Positions 25,420-32,604 of a stretch of DNA of 42,988 nucleotides are shown piece after piece (position 1 is the stretch's first letter; the number at the start of each line of letters is the position of its first letter). This DNA comes from a virus. The stretch spans positions 1 to 42,988 of IMG/VR virus record IMGVR_UViG_3300025669_000070, one strand, 5' to 3'. The notes under the pieces are model-generated. The model was not told the DNA's origin, did no database searches, and saw only the letters and a program-made list of their open reading frames with translations. A program made the position numbers and the translations under genes.

Positions 25420-25644
25420 TTATTCATCCTTCATATACCTCCAGGGTTCTTCGACCCACCGCTGGGCAGAGAGTGGATGATCGTTAGTTCCATACGGCAT
25501 ATACGCCTTCCCGTCCCGCACGGCTTGATAGTATCCTGCCCACCCGTTCGGGTCGTTTGGCATGGGGTATCCGGTGTTCCGCCAGGGGTCGTGGGACTGG
25601 CAGCCGGTCAGTAGTAGGATTATGATTATTGTTTTAAGTTTCAT
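25420..25644 (-). CDS. Small lipoprotein (74 aa)
   Basis: Signal peptide KLKTIIIILLLTGC with a perfect LTGC lipobox: cleavage before Cys15, with Gln at +2, which in Gram-negative bacteria favours the outer membrane. The mature ~60 residues are rich in Trp, Pro, Tyr and Asp. ATGA overlap with the methyltransferase stop. It could be an o-spanin or a superinfection-exclusion lipoprotein; it does not lie next to the lysis-like genes. Confidence 0.7.
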   Translation of the reverse strand: MKLKTIIIILLLTGCQSHDPWRNTGYPMPNDPNGWAGYYQAVRDGKAYMPYGTNDHPLSAQRWVEEPWRYMKDE

Positions 25645-26624
25645 TCTATAATCCCATCAAATATGCCCATTTTGTCTTTTTCCTCCCGTATCCGCTTTTG
25701 TGATATTTCAACATAATCGGCGTTTAGCTCAATGCCGATGTAATCCCTATTGAATCTTTCGGCAATCATTCCTGTAGTCCCTGCGCCCGAAAATGGGTCG
25801 AGAACCGTGCCGCCTTCTGGGCATCCTGCTTTTATACATAAGGTCGGTAACTCTGGGGGGAATGTGGCAAAATGTGCCTCTTTGTATGGCTTGGTTGTTA
25901 TTGTCCATACGGAGCGTTTATTGCGGTATCCGTCGCCTGCAATCCTGCTGTCTACGCCTCTACTCTGTCGATCTTTTATGCTCTGAGCGTGACATGCAAC
26001 CTTGTCGTCTATGCCTGTGTTTTTCCCCCTTAATAATCCCAAATCCTTCCCCCCAACCGCATTCTCCCTTATCGCATCCGCATCATAATAATACTTAGCC
26101 GATTTAGTCAGCAGGAATATATATTCATGTGCTTTGGTGCATCTGTCGCGGACTGATTCCGGCATGGGGTTGGGTTTGTGCCAAATTATATCTTGACGCA
26201 AATACCAACCGTATGCCTGTAATTCCAACGCCACTCGCCATGGTATGCCGATCAAGTCTTTTTCTTTTAATCCTTTAAGTTTATTACCACGCCTACCGCA
26301 TTTTTGCGGTAAATCTTGGCCGGTAGAACTTACTGTCTGCTTGGACATTGCCTGCCCTTTGCCCGGTCGGTAATTGTAATAACTATCGCCCAAATTCAGC
26401 CACAAAGTGCCGTCCTTTTTCAATACCCGATGCACCTGATCGAATACCATAATCAACGATCTAACATATTCATCAGGCGTGGCCTCTAGCCCCATCTGTC
26501 CATCTTCGCCATAATCCCTTAACCCGAAATAGGGTGGAGAGGTTACGCAGCAGTTCACTGACTCATCATCTAATATTCTCAACACGTCTAAACAGTCACC
26601 TTGTATAATTTTACTGTTGCTCAT
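25641..26624 (-). CDS. DNA methyltransferase, beta class (327 aa)
   Basis: Catalytic TSPPYFGLRDYG (residues 28-39, motif IV) comes first and the AdoMet motif DPFSGAGTTGMIAERF lies near the C-terminus, so the order is that of beta-class N4-cytosine or N6-adenine methyltransferases. The SPPY form favours N4-cytosine but does not prove it. A DNA-recognition part lies between (IIWHKPNPMPESVRDR). No restriction gene is nearby, so it is probably an orphan enzyme that protects phage DNA or alters host control. Confidence 0.88.
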   Translation of the reverse strand: MSNSKIIQGDCLDVLRILDDESVNCCVTSPPYFGLRDYGEDGQMGLEATPDEYVRSLIMVFDQVHRVLKKDGTLWLNLGDSYYNYRPGKGQAMSKQTVSSTGQDLPQKCGRRGNKLKGLKEKDLIGIPWRVALELQAYGWYLRQDIIWHKPNPMPESVRDRCTKAHEYIFLLTKSAKYYYDADAIRENAVGGKDLGLLRGKNTGIDDKVACHAQSIKDRQSRGVDSRIAGDGYRNKRSVWTITTKPYKEAHFATFPPELPTLCIKAGCPEGGTVLDPFSGAGTTGMIAERFNRDYIGIELNADYVEISQKRIREEKDKMGIFDGIIE

Positions 26625-26625
26625 T

Positions 26626-26778
26626 CTATTCTCCTTCGGTATCCACCGTGTTATTTGTTTCGCATCCTGTCATTTCCCGTTTTACGCAAATAGGATCGTC
26701 GTTGTCATGAATCTTATTGTAGGTATCCGATAAGCCACATAGGAGAATCAGTAATAATATAAAATTGATAATTTCCAT
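26626..26778 (-). CDS. Small exported or membrane protein (50 aa)
   Basis: ATG at 26776-26778, stop TAG at 26626-26628. Residues 3-15 are hydrophobic (IINFILLLILLCGL), followed by a polar tail with Cys at two further places. Its leader lies in a 27-bp sequence repeated at 27561-27587. It fits the gap between two larger genes with no spare bases. Function unknown. Confidence 0.6.
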   Translation of the reverse strand: MEIINFILLLILLCGLSDTYNKIHDNDDPICVKREMTGCETNNTVDTEGE

Positions 26779-26805
26779 TATTCAGTATTCCTTAATGGTT
26801 CGATT
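26779..26805. repeat. 27-bp direct repeat carrying a ribosome site, copy A
   Basis: Same as 27561-27587 except for one base (T for C at position 18 of the repeat). On the minus strand both copies carry AAGGAATACTGAATA directly before an ATG. Copy A leads the 50-aa gene, copy B the PP-loop gene. It looks like a recent duplication of a translation leader. Confidence 0.7.
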
Positions 26806-27558
26806 TTACTCAAATAACACCGGCTGATCGTCCGCCTTTGCCGTCGCGTCACGATTTATCCACCATTGCCAGTATTCCTCTGGCGTGAAATCCATTCTAT
26901 TGTCGGGTTTCCATGTTGCCTTAATTGCCCGTTCCCACGCCTTTGCTATTCGCGGCCATCGATTCATGTCTCTCTCGACTTCTCGACTCATTGGACACAT
27001 CACGCAACCAAGGCGGGCAAAGCCCTCGTCATATAACTTACAATAATCTATCTGCTCTGAGCGGATATAATCCCACACGTCACTTGTGCGCCAGTCTATA
27101 ATCACGTTGAGGAAATGTTTACCTCTGCCCCTCATGCACGGTTCTAACATTTTCCGTTTGCTTCGCCTGGCAGATTCGCCCCACCTTACGCCTGTGATAA
27201 CGATTCGACCTTCGCCGCCACCTTCCTTCATGACTCGACAACAATAGCGGGCGTTCCGTCTGGGCGGCATCCCCTTCTTGCGTACCAAAGTCCACATTGT
27301 CATTTCGGGTTGTACTATTTCAACATCTGCCTGTTCTCGGACATGATAAACCAATTCGGGCGGATCGCAGGTTGTGTTATGGTAATGAGCCGTAAACTTC
27401 ACGCCACTTTTGCGGGTCAAGTTTAATATCACGTCAGAATCTTTACCGCCGCTATAGGCTAAATAATAGCCGTCCGAGTGACGGTCTATTGCAGACCGCT
27501 CAAATTCCTGTAATCGACTAATGGCGATTTCTTCAAGTTGCCCAAATAACGTTTTCAT
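26806..27558 (-). CDS. PP-loop PAPS-reductase-like protein (250 aa)
   Basis: SGGKDS at residues 36-41 is the PP-loop of the adenine-nucleotide alpha-hydrolase/PAPS reductase fold. Cys pairs RYCCR (near 105) and GCVMCPM (near 186) could hold an Fe-S cluster, as in DndC-like and many phage homologues. Reaction unknown: sulfur transfer to a nucleic acid is possible, since the methyltransferase is nearby, but the partner Dnd-type genes are absent. Start ATG 27558, with the repeated leader AAGGAATACTGAATA. Confidence 0.82.
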   Translation of the reverse strand: MKTLFGQLEEIAISRLQEFERSAIDRHSDGYYLAYSGGKDSDVILNLTRKSGVKFTAHYHNTTCDPPELVYHVREQADVEIVQPEMTMWTLVRKKGMPPRRNARYCCRVMKEGGGEGRIVITGVRWGESARRSKRKMLEPCMRGRGKHFLNVIIDWRTSDVWDYIRSEQIDYCKLYDEGFARLGCVMCPMSREVERDMNRWPRIAKAWERAIKATWKPDNRMDFTPEEYWQWWINRDATAKADDQPVLFE

Positions 27559-27560
27559 AT

Positions 27561-27587
27561 TATTCAGTATTCCTTAACGGTTCGATT
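27561..27587. repeat. 27-bp direct repeat carrying a ribosome site, copy B
   Basis: Partner of 26779-26805, one mismatch. It spans the end of the YopX-like gene and the leader of the PP-loop gene. Confidence 0.7.
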
Positions 27588-27957
27588 CCAAAAGCTCTGG
27601 GTTCTGATAGATGTCGCCGATGACCACATAACCCGTATTGTCTGGCTTGTTCCCAAGAGAAGTGCCAATCGGATTAAATTGCTTAATTGCGTCCAAAAAG
27701 CCAAACATGCCCCACTGGAATATAACCTCTCGATTGAATGATTTTTGCGTACAACTCCAATGCCGTACTATATCCCCCTCCCAAATCTCCTGTTTGTTCT
27801 TGTCGAGCAGGCCGGTGAACTGCATAATGCGTAATTTTGTGTAAAAATCGCCCGTATAACTAATCATGCTTTCTATCTTTGAGTAATCTTTTAACCCAAA
27901 GAAACTCATTAACTTACTAAAGTTGTCCCATGCTCTGAATCTAATTACTCTACTCAT
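27574..27957 (-). CDS. YopX-family protein (127 aa)
   Basis: Pattern IRFRAWDNFSKLM at the N-terminus, FTGLLDKNKQEIWEGDIV in the middle and GYVVIGDIYQNPELL at the end. These are the conserved blocks of the YopX family, common in phages and of unknown function (a ring-like assembly is known structurally). TAATG overlap with the gene upstream. Confidence 0.88.
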   Translation of the reverse strand: MSRVIRFRAWDNFSKLMSFFGLKDYSKIESMISYTGDFYTKLRIMQFTGLLDKNKQEIWEGDIVRHWSCTQKSFNREVIFQWGMFGFLDAIKQFNPIGTSLGNKPDNTGYVVIGDIYQNPELLESNR

Positions 27958-28274
27958 TATCGGTTCCTTTCTCGCGGGGGAGGATTGTTAGGTCTCCTTT
28001 TGTATTTTAGCTTCTCTACAAATTCAGAATACTCACTATCAGCCGATTCCCAAGCCTCAAATTTTTTACTAAATATAGAAGTCCCTAAAATCGCTTCTCG
28101 GCCATACGAACCTAATATCACTTGTTCAAAACACGGTTCGCCATTCCCTCCAGTCAGCGTCCGTTTATAAAGCCTGACACCCATTAGTCTGCTATTACTG
28201 TTATAATGCCTTTGCACCACATATATCGTTGGTTTATTGCTCATCCTTAGCCAGTATAGGATTCTTCTATTCAT
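27957..28274 (-). CDS. Basic protein, unknown (105 aa)
   Basis: The start is taken as ATG 28272-28274 with GGAG seven bases upstream; longer frames run 60 bases into the previous gene. A basic protein with beta-rich centre (VRLYKRTLTGG, EPCFEQVILGSYG) and a Pro/Arg-rich tail (RRPNNPPPRERN). No family recognised. Confidence 0.62.
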   Translation of the reverse strand: MNRRILYWLRMSNKPTIYVVQRHYNSNSRLMGVRLYKRTLTGGNGEPCFEQVILGSYGREAILGTSIFSKKFEAWESADSEYSEFVEKLKYKRRPNNPPPRERNR

Positions 28275-28461
28275 GGCCATGCTCCTGTATTTTATCGCTG
28301 AGTATTGCGTTGTATTTTTCTTGACTGTGTAGATATCTGGCAACGGCCTTGTTGATTGCTTCTTGCTTATCCATCCAAGTGTCTACCGTTTCCATCCAAG
28401 CAAGCACCATGAGGCATATCCACACAAAGATTACGCTCAGAGTTAATAATTCAGTCATCAT
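28267..28461 (-). CDS. Small membrane protein, paralogue of the next upstream gene (64 aa)
   Basis: The start is ATG 28459-28461, six bases after GGAGG. Hydrophobic residues 4-23 (LLTLSVIFVWICLMVLAW), then a charged helix with KQEAINKAVARYL. The 28451-28615 product has the same plan with DQESVNQDIAKRL, so the two are tandem copies. Function unknown. Confidence 0.68.
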   Translation of the reverse strand: MMTELLTLSVIFVWICLMVLAWMETVDTWMDKQEAINKAVARYLHSQEKYNAILSDKIQEHGHE

Positions 28462-28615
28462 CTTCAACCTCCTTGAGTCGTTTAGCTATATCTTGATTAA
28501 CTGATTCTTGATCTTCCTTACAACTATTAGCTTCTTTTTGGTATCGCCGAACTTCTAAAATAATGGCGAAAACTATAACCCATAACACCGCTATGTGCAT
28601 TCCTATGTAAATCAT
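28451..28615 (-). CDS. Small membrane protein, paralogue of the next downstream gene (54 aa)
   Basis: The start is ATG 28613-28615 with GGAGG at good distance and an ATGA overlap with the previous stop. Residues 2-22 hydrophobic (IYIGMHIAVLWVIVFAIIL), then a basic/acidic helix with DQESVNQDIAKRLKEVE. A membrane anchor with a cytoplasmic coiled helix is likely. Confidence 0.7.
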   Translation of the reverse strand: MIYIGMHIAVLWVIVFAIILEVRRYQKEANSCKEDQESVNQDIAKRLKEVEDDD

Positions 28616-29115
28616 CACACCCTCCTCAGCACGACGGCGGTTGGGTAGACGATGTTTTTGGACTCTGTTCCCATTGGTGCGGTACTCCACCAGTTAAAAT
28701 CTATGCCTTCAACTTGTTGCATCGCTGGACATATCTTGCCAACATGTACGCGACTGACATTTTTACCATCACTTCTATAGTTATACAGCCCGCCGACGAA
28801 GTCTGACCGTCTCAATGCAGTATCAATAAACGTATCTCCAAAGACAGGATGCATATAACACAAATCGCCAGCAGATTCGGTTATCTCACAATACACCAGC
28901 CCGTCCTCTTTCGGTTGCTCGTAATCGGGGCGGAGACGGTATGTCATATCTTCACAAAGAGAGTCTGTGGGTGCTGGCCTCCATTGATTACCAATGAAAA
29001 TTTCTAAATATCTTTGTTGTGAGTCGTTTAATATCGTACTCAACGCATCGCTCAGCAACCCCATTGGAATCTGATTATTCTTCAAAACGTCAATCTGTTC
29101 ATTCGTCAGTCTCAT
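28615..29115 (-). CDS. Protein of unknown function (166 aa)
   Basis: The start is ATG 29113-29115 after GGTGGCGAAGA. The first 30 residues are a helix ([20 protein letters not shown]), followed by beta-rich parts (YLEIFIGNQWRPAP) and the ending TAVVLRRV. The phrase W.PAPTD...DMTYRLRPDY is one I associate with phage accessory proteins of unknown role. ATGA overlaps on both sides. Confidence 0.65.
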   Translation of the reverse strand: MRLTNEQIDVLKNNQIPMGLLSDALSTILNDSQQRYLEIFIGNQWRPAPTDSLCEDMTYRLRPDYEQPKEDGLVYCEITESAGDLCYMHPVFGDTFIDTALRRSDFVGGLYNYRSDGKNVSRVHVGKICPAMQQVEGIDFNWWSTAPMGTESKNIVYPTAVVLRRV

Positions 29116-29282
29116 TCTTCGCCACCTTTCTCTGTTGTATCTAAACATCTACCTATTTCATTGATTAGTCTATCTTGCTTTTCGGTTGAGCATTCAATAT
29201 GCGGCAATGCCTCTGTTAATAATATCCGCAATTCCTTTGCCTCAAAGTAATATTTTTTATACAAGGCTTTATAGTCTTTCAT
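29112..29282 (-). CDS. Small helical protein, unknown (56 aa)
   Basis: ATG at 29280-29282 after GGTGGCGAAGG, stop TGA at 29112-29114; ATGA overlaps both upstream and downstream. Helical, with many Lys, Tyr and Glu ([19 protein letters not shown]), ending in EKGGEE. Position and coupling support it; function unknown. Confidence 0.68.
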   Translation of the reverse strand: MKDYKALYKKYYFEAKELRILLTEALPHIECSTEKQDRLINEIGRCLDTTEKGGEE

Positions 29283-29842
29283 CCTTCGCCACCTTCCTCT
29301 ATCATTTTAAGAATCTCAACTTCACCTATTCTGTGAAATTTATTAGCTTCTTTGATTAATTCTGGTGTCCTATATTCGGGGGCAACACTTAACAAATGAT
29401 ATAATAATTGCCGTTTAATTTTTTTATCTAATATTACCGAACAACTCCCGCACCATAACGGCCAACAGCTAAAATCAATATTGGCTCCAATCAGATTAGC
29501 TCCAGTCAGATTAGCTCCACGCAGATCAGCTCCACGCAGATTAGCTTCACGCAGATCAGCTTCACGCAGATCAGCTCCACGCAGATCAGCTCCACTCAGA
29601 TCAGCTTCACGCAGATTAGCTTCACGCAGATCAGCTCTACGCAGATCAGCTCCAATCAGATTAGCTCCACGCAGATTAGCTTCACTTAGATCAGCTTCAC
29701 GCAGATCAGCTCCACTCAGATTAGCTCCACGCAGATCAGCTCTACGCAGATTAGCTTCACGCAGATCAGCCCACTTCCCGCCTTTGCCGATCAGCCAGAC
29801 GGCGTGGTTTTTCAATATAAGATTAAGTTCTTTACTGGTCAT
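29279..29842 (-). CDS. Pentapeptide-repeat protein (187 aa)
   Basis: Residues 25-124 are 20 consecutive five-residue repeats of the form A(D/N)LxX, which fold into a right-handed quadrilateral beta helix. The helical N-terminus ([17 protein letters not shown]) and C-terminus ([22 protein letters not shown]) cap it. Known members of the family mimic DNA and bind gyrase (Qnr, MfpA); phage members are common and mostly untested. The repeats are coded by a 15-bp tandem repeat at 29471-29770. Confidence 0.9.
   Translation of the reverse strand: MTSKELNLILKNHAVWLIGKGGKWADLREANLRRADLRGANLSGADLREADLSEANLRGANLIGADLRRADLREANLREADLSGADLRGADLREADLREANLRGADLRGANLTGANLIGANIDFSCWPLWCGSCSVILDKKIKRQLLYHLLSVAPEYRTPELIKEANKFHRIGEVEILKMIEEGGEG
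29471..29770. repeat. 15-bp tandem repeats coding for the pentapeptide helix
   Basis: Twenty in-frame 15-bp units of the type GCAGATCAGCTCCAC (plus strand) with third-base changes. The near identity of neighbouring units suggests recent expansion by slippage or unequal crossing over. Confidence 0.88.
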
Positions 29843-30131
29843 CCTTATCTCCTTCCGCCATCAGTACGGGACGATAACTAGTAACTGTTTTTTGGTATTC
29901 CTCAACCTCTATCAGTTTTGGTTCAGAATATTCAAAAGGACCATCTTCTACGTTTTCATTGGAGCTTTGTTGCCAATCCATCTGGTAAGTTTTCCCTGTT
30001 CCTATGTGAAGAAATATTCCCGTGTAACAATCCATCCATCGTCTTTTTGTTACGATGTGCGATTCTAGTTCCATCCATCCGAAAAGCTCATGATATACTA
30101 ATAACCTACCATCTTCTTTTGTTAGTTCCAT
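29832..30131 (-). CDS. Protein of unknown function (99 aa)
   Basis: The start is ATG 30129-30131 with AAGGAAG nine bases upstream. Aromatic N-terminal half ([15 protein letters not shown]) and an acidic second half ending in [13 protein letters not shown]. The VLMAE ending also appears in the -1 frame of the preceding gene. Function unknown. Confidence 0.65.
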   Translation of the reverse strand: MELTKEDGRLLVYHELFGWMELESHIVTKRRWMDCYTGIFLHIGTGKTYQMDWQQSSNENVEDGPFEYSEPKLIEVEEYQKTVTSYRPVLMAEGDKDDQ

Positions 30132-30176
30132 CTTACTCACTTCCTTTCGTTTCGTTCTCCGCCATCAGCACGACGG

Positions 30177-30377
30177 CTATGATCTCGGCGGGGGAGAGTC
30201 CTGCAAGCCATTCGTTGACCAGACTTTTTTTGCGGCCCTATTCTCCAACGCCTTCCAGCCGTTCTCGCACGCTACCCGCCATTCTTTTGCATGTTGTATC
30301 AGTGGCGGCCCGTTCTGACTGTCAAGTAAATCCTTCAACGCTTTCCGCAACTCTTTTATTTGTTCGTCTTTAGTCAT
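30177..30377 (-). CDS. Small helical protein, probable -1 frameshift gene (66 aa; 81 aa if shifted)
   Basis: The start is ATG 30375-30377, ATGA-coupled to the VRR-NUC gene. In the zero frame it gives 66 aa ending in a Pro/Ser-rich, unconvincing tail (SPPPRS). At codons 49-51 the sequence is GCA AAA AAA: a -1 slip on A AAA AAA (30225-30231) yields SLVNEWLAGLSPAEIIAVVL and then MAENETKGSE, stop at 30133-30135, one base before the next start. The shifted tail looks far more protein-like and its end resembles the neighbours' ends. Either programmed frameshifting or a one-base homopolymer change. Confidence 0.68.
   Translation of the reverse strand: MTKDEQIKELRKALKDLLDSQNGPPLIQHAKEWRVACENGWKALENRAAKKVWSTNGLQDSPPPRS
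30225..30231 (-). promoter_or_regulatory. Slippery heptamer A AAA AAA (candidate -1 frameshift site)
   Basis: Seven T on the plus strand, A AAA AAA on the coding strand, in the X XXY YYZ register relative to the zero frame. Shifting extends the product from 66 to 81 aa and closes the gap to the next gene. Confidence 0.55.
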
Positions 30378-30745
30378 CTTGAATACCCTTCTTTCTCTAA
30401 TGCGGCCCATACGTCATCAACGCTACGAGCTAATATATAAACGCCACCATATAAAACTATATTTCTTTCAAATATCTCCTGGTTCTCTGACTGTCGGCCC
30501 TTCGGTGTCTTAACTTCTATTTCCAACCTACGTCCATTGGGGGCAAGGAGGCCGCTTAAATCTGCCTGCCCGATCATCCCGAACCGGACGTATCTTCCGT
30601 GGGTTTTTACCTGACCCGTATTGTTCCTCCAACATAGCAACCACTCCGGTCCGCCCTTGCCCATGAACGTCCGGAGTATCTCGTTTTGTATCTGCTGTTC
30701 TGAAGGTTCTATTGATCCAGATGTTGACGTTATGGATTTTTTCAT
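30374..30745 (-). CDS. VRR-NUC domain nuclease (123 aa)
   Basis: EPSEQQIQNEILRTF near residue 13, GQADLSGLL (Asp) around 60, then LEIEVKTPKGRQSENQ with the E-x-K pair and the conserved Gln. This is the stand-alone VRR-NUC fold (PD-(D/E)XK superfamily), known to cut branched DNA such as Holliday junctions. It follows the helicase and fits recombination or resolution of replication intermediates before packaging. ATG 30745. Confidence 0.86.
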   Translation of the reverse strand: MKKSITSTSGSIEPSEQQIQNEILRTFMGKGGPEWLLCWRNNTGQVKTHGRYVRFGMIGQADLSGLLAPNGRRLEIEVKTPKGRQSENQEIFERNIVLYGGVYILARSVDDVWAALEKEGYSR

Positions 30746-30836
30746 GACATTCCTGACAGTAGTATAATTTACGTAATCCTTTAAGGGTTACTTGAGTTAG
30801 GGTTACAGTTGCTTCATTTCGACATATACATTTCAT
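30528..30836 (-). CDS. Possible small zinc-finger protein overlapping VRR-NUC (102 aa)
   Basis: The N-terminal 36 residues have CIC (3-5) and YCQECHEKIHN (26-36), a plausible zinc site. The start overlaps the helicase end by 23 bases. The second half overlaps the VRR-NUC gene by 218 bases in another frame and looks like a shadow. The real gene may be only the first part, or the N-terminus may once have belonged to VRR-NUC. Kept with low confidence. Confidence 0.42.
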   Translation of the reverse strand: MKCICRNEATVTLTQVTLKGLRKLYYCQECHEKIHNVNIWINRTFRTADTKRDTPDVHGQGRTGVVAMLEEQYGSGKNPRKIRPVRDDRAGRFKRPPCPQWT

Positions 30837-32364
30837 TTATTCGTTCCAGCTTCCGTTCCGTCTTATCCTGATCGGACATAACCTTCCTCGGCCACACGCC
30901 GAAGATATTTTTATACTGATGACTCGCCCATCCATGTTTATAGTTTTTAGCCTTACGCAGCCGTTCGATCCCCCACCATATCTTCTTCTTATGCTCTATA
31001 TCTCCGTCAGCGTCTGGTACTATCCCAGCATATATGCCGCCATATGGGTAGTAAACTTTAACATCCGTACCAAACCGTTCAAAGTATTTACGCTTCGCCC
31101 ACATTGGCGGTTCACCAGACGCTACCCGCTGGGCATCAATCCAATCCCACCAGTCGGATTTATACTCATCACCTGTTTCGTCGAACTCCACCAACTCACC
31201 TGACGCTTGTCTAAGTAAATGCTTCTCTGGTATAAACGCATAATCGCATCCTGGGCAGTTATCCATTTTGGACTCTACCAGTAGATAGCAGTCGGGGCAG
31301 AGTTTAAGCCCCAGCGGTTCGCCTGGACGCTTGACGATTCCGCTGAGGCCGTACTCAATCTCTCTAGTAACTGACCCGTGGGTATGATGGTTCCCTGCAT
31401 GGTCCAAGACGATGGCGCCGTCCTTACCTATCGCTGCCCGCATAATACGTCCAATCATCTGGCGATGTAGGCATAGCGAGGCGGTAGGACGGGCGATAAT
31501 CGCACATTCAAGTTCCGGTAAGTCCCACCCTTCGGTGAGTACCATACAGTTACTTATAATCTGCGTATCGCCCGACCTGAGCCTTTCGAGCATGTCTTTT
31601 CTGATGTTTTTAGGAGTTTTCCCGTCGAGATGTTCTGCCCGAACACCTTGAGATAGAAACTTCTCAACTATATTACGACTATGCTCAATATCCACGGCGA
31701 AGCATACTGTTTTCATATCAAGAGCTTTGTCCTGCCATGTATCAATTATACTGCCCACTAACTGCGGGCGGTTGACTGCTACTGCCAGTTGTTTAACATT
31801 ATAGTCTCCAGCCGTTTTTTTCACACCCTGGAGGCTTGGGCGTGACCGGCTGAAGACTTTTGGTTCGCATAAATATCCCTGTTCGATTAACTCCCTTACT
31901 GATATGGAATCAACGATAGTGCCAAAAAAATCACCCAGCCCCCGACCGTCAAGACGGAAGGGAGTAGCTGTCAGGCCGAGAACTGGGCAACCGCAAAGGG
32001 AAATTACTTGTTGATATAGCTTTCCTGGTGCATGATGGCACTCATCTACTATAACTAAATCTACATCCGGTACGTCACGATTAGCTAGGGATTGCACTGA
32101 CGCTACTTGAATTGACCGTTCGGGTGTGAATGGCCTCCCTGCCATTATCACACCCGGTCGGGCGTGTTGGAACTGGATGAATGATCCAACAGCCTGGTCA
32201 ATTAGTTCCGTTCTATGTGCTAACCATAATACTCGCTTACAATACATCGCTATCGCTGTCCCCATGACCGTCTTGCCCGATCCCGTTGGTGCTACTAGGA
32301 TAGGATTGTCAGGTAGGCATGACAGGGTTTTGTTTATTGATGTTTTTTGGTATGGGCGTAGCAT
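30814..32364 (-). CDS. DEAD/DEAH-type superfamily 2 DNA helicase (516 aa)
   Basis: Motif I APTGSGKT (25-32), motif II DECHH (106-110), motif III LTATPFR, and the C-terminal domain with TEGWDLPELE and QMIGRIMRA (motif VI). Then a four-Cys zinc element (CPDCYLL...CPGCDYAF, near 355-375) and an unrelated basic C-terminal part (KHGWASHQYKNIFGVWP). It resembles UvsW/RecG-like helicases that unwind branched DNA and R-loops. It lies in the recombination module with the SSB, Sak4-like and nuclease genes. Confidence 0.9.
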   Translation of the reverse strand: MLRPYQKTSINKTLSCLPDNPILVAPTGSGKTVMGTAIAMYCKRVLWLAHRTELIDQAVGSFIQFQHARPGVIMAGRPFTPERSIQVASVQSLANRDVPDVDLVIVDECHHAPGKLYQQVISLCGCPVLGLTATPFRLDGRGLGDFFGTIVDSISVRELIEQGYLCEPKVFSRSRPSLQGVKKTAGDYNVKQLAVAVNRPQLVGSIIDTWQDKALDMKTVCFAVDIEHSRNIVEKFLSQGVRAEHLDGKTPKNIRKDMLERLRSGDTQIISNCMVLTEGWDLPELECAIIARPTASLCLHRQMIGRIMRAAIGKDGAIVLDHAGNHHTHGSVTREIEYGLSGIVKRPGEPLGLKLCPDCYLLVESKMDNCPGCDYAFIPEKHLLRQASGELVEFDETGDEYKSDWWDWIDAQRVASGEPPMWAKRKYFERFGTDVKVYYPYGGIYAGIVPDADGDIEHKKKIWWGIERLRKAKNYKHGWASHQYKNIFGVWPRKVMSDQDKTERKLERINEMYMSK

Positions 32365-32393
32365 TATATCTCCGTTATAAAATAAATAATAAA

Positions 32394-32500
32394 CTCCCGG
32401 CTAACCGTTAATCGCCGATTGCAGTTCACAATTAAGGAGTGGAGTCGAACCACCTTGGGTTAGGGACATATCTGCCTGCCCAGCGTGATGCCACGGGAGC
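32394..32500 (-). ncRNA. tRNA-like / structured RNA candidate 1
   Basis: In the gene-free stretch after the zinc-ribbon gene. On the minus strand GCTCCCG (32500 down) and CGGGAG (32399 down) can close a ~107-base structure. Inside is a T-arm-like GGTGG TTCGACT CCACT. I could not fold a full cloverleaf: the acceptor lies too far from the T-arm and no clear anticodon arm is seen. A decayed tRNA or another structured RNA. Confidence 0.35.
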
Positions 32501-32521
32501 TTATTAACTTTTTAATGGCCC

Positions 32522-32589
32522 ATGTCGGGAATCGAACCAGACCAGCGCGCCAGCAGGGCCGTAATGCCCGCCTACACCGGCGGGCTATA
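32522..32589 (-). ncRNA. tRNA-like candidate 2 (degenerate)
   Basis: On the minus strand, GCCC...GGGC at the ends (4-5 acceptor pairs), a D-arm-like TGTA/TACG with a GG-containing loop, and a T-arm TCTGG TTCGATT CCCGA (four of five pairs). The anticodon stem does not pair and the variable loop seems lost. The 5' part can also form a perfect 7-bp hairpin GCCCGCC/GGCGGGC. Probably a degraded tRNA. Confidence 0.4.
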
Positions 32590-32604
32590 TATATGCCGTA
32601 AGCC

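Noticed and set aside
29471-29770. Regular DNA repeats that could suggest a CRISPR array
   Set aside because: Units are 15 bp with no spacers and stay in frame as pentapeptides. They are protein-coding repeats.
29481-30068. Plus-strand frame with long Arg/Ser/Ala/Pro repeats
   Set aside because: It is the antisense of the pentapeptide gene. The repeat is forced by the 15-bp coding units, and it runs against the operon direction.
32436-32520. Standard tRNA gene
   Set aside because: The T-arm is good, but no matching acceptor at normal distance and no anticodon stem could be found by hand. Listed only as a structured-RNA candidate.
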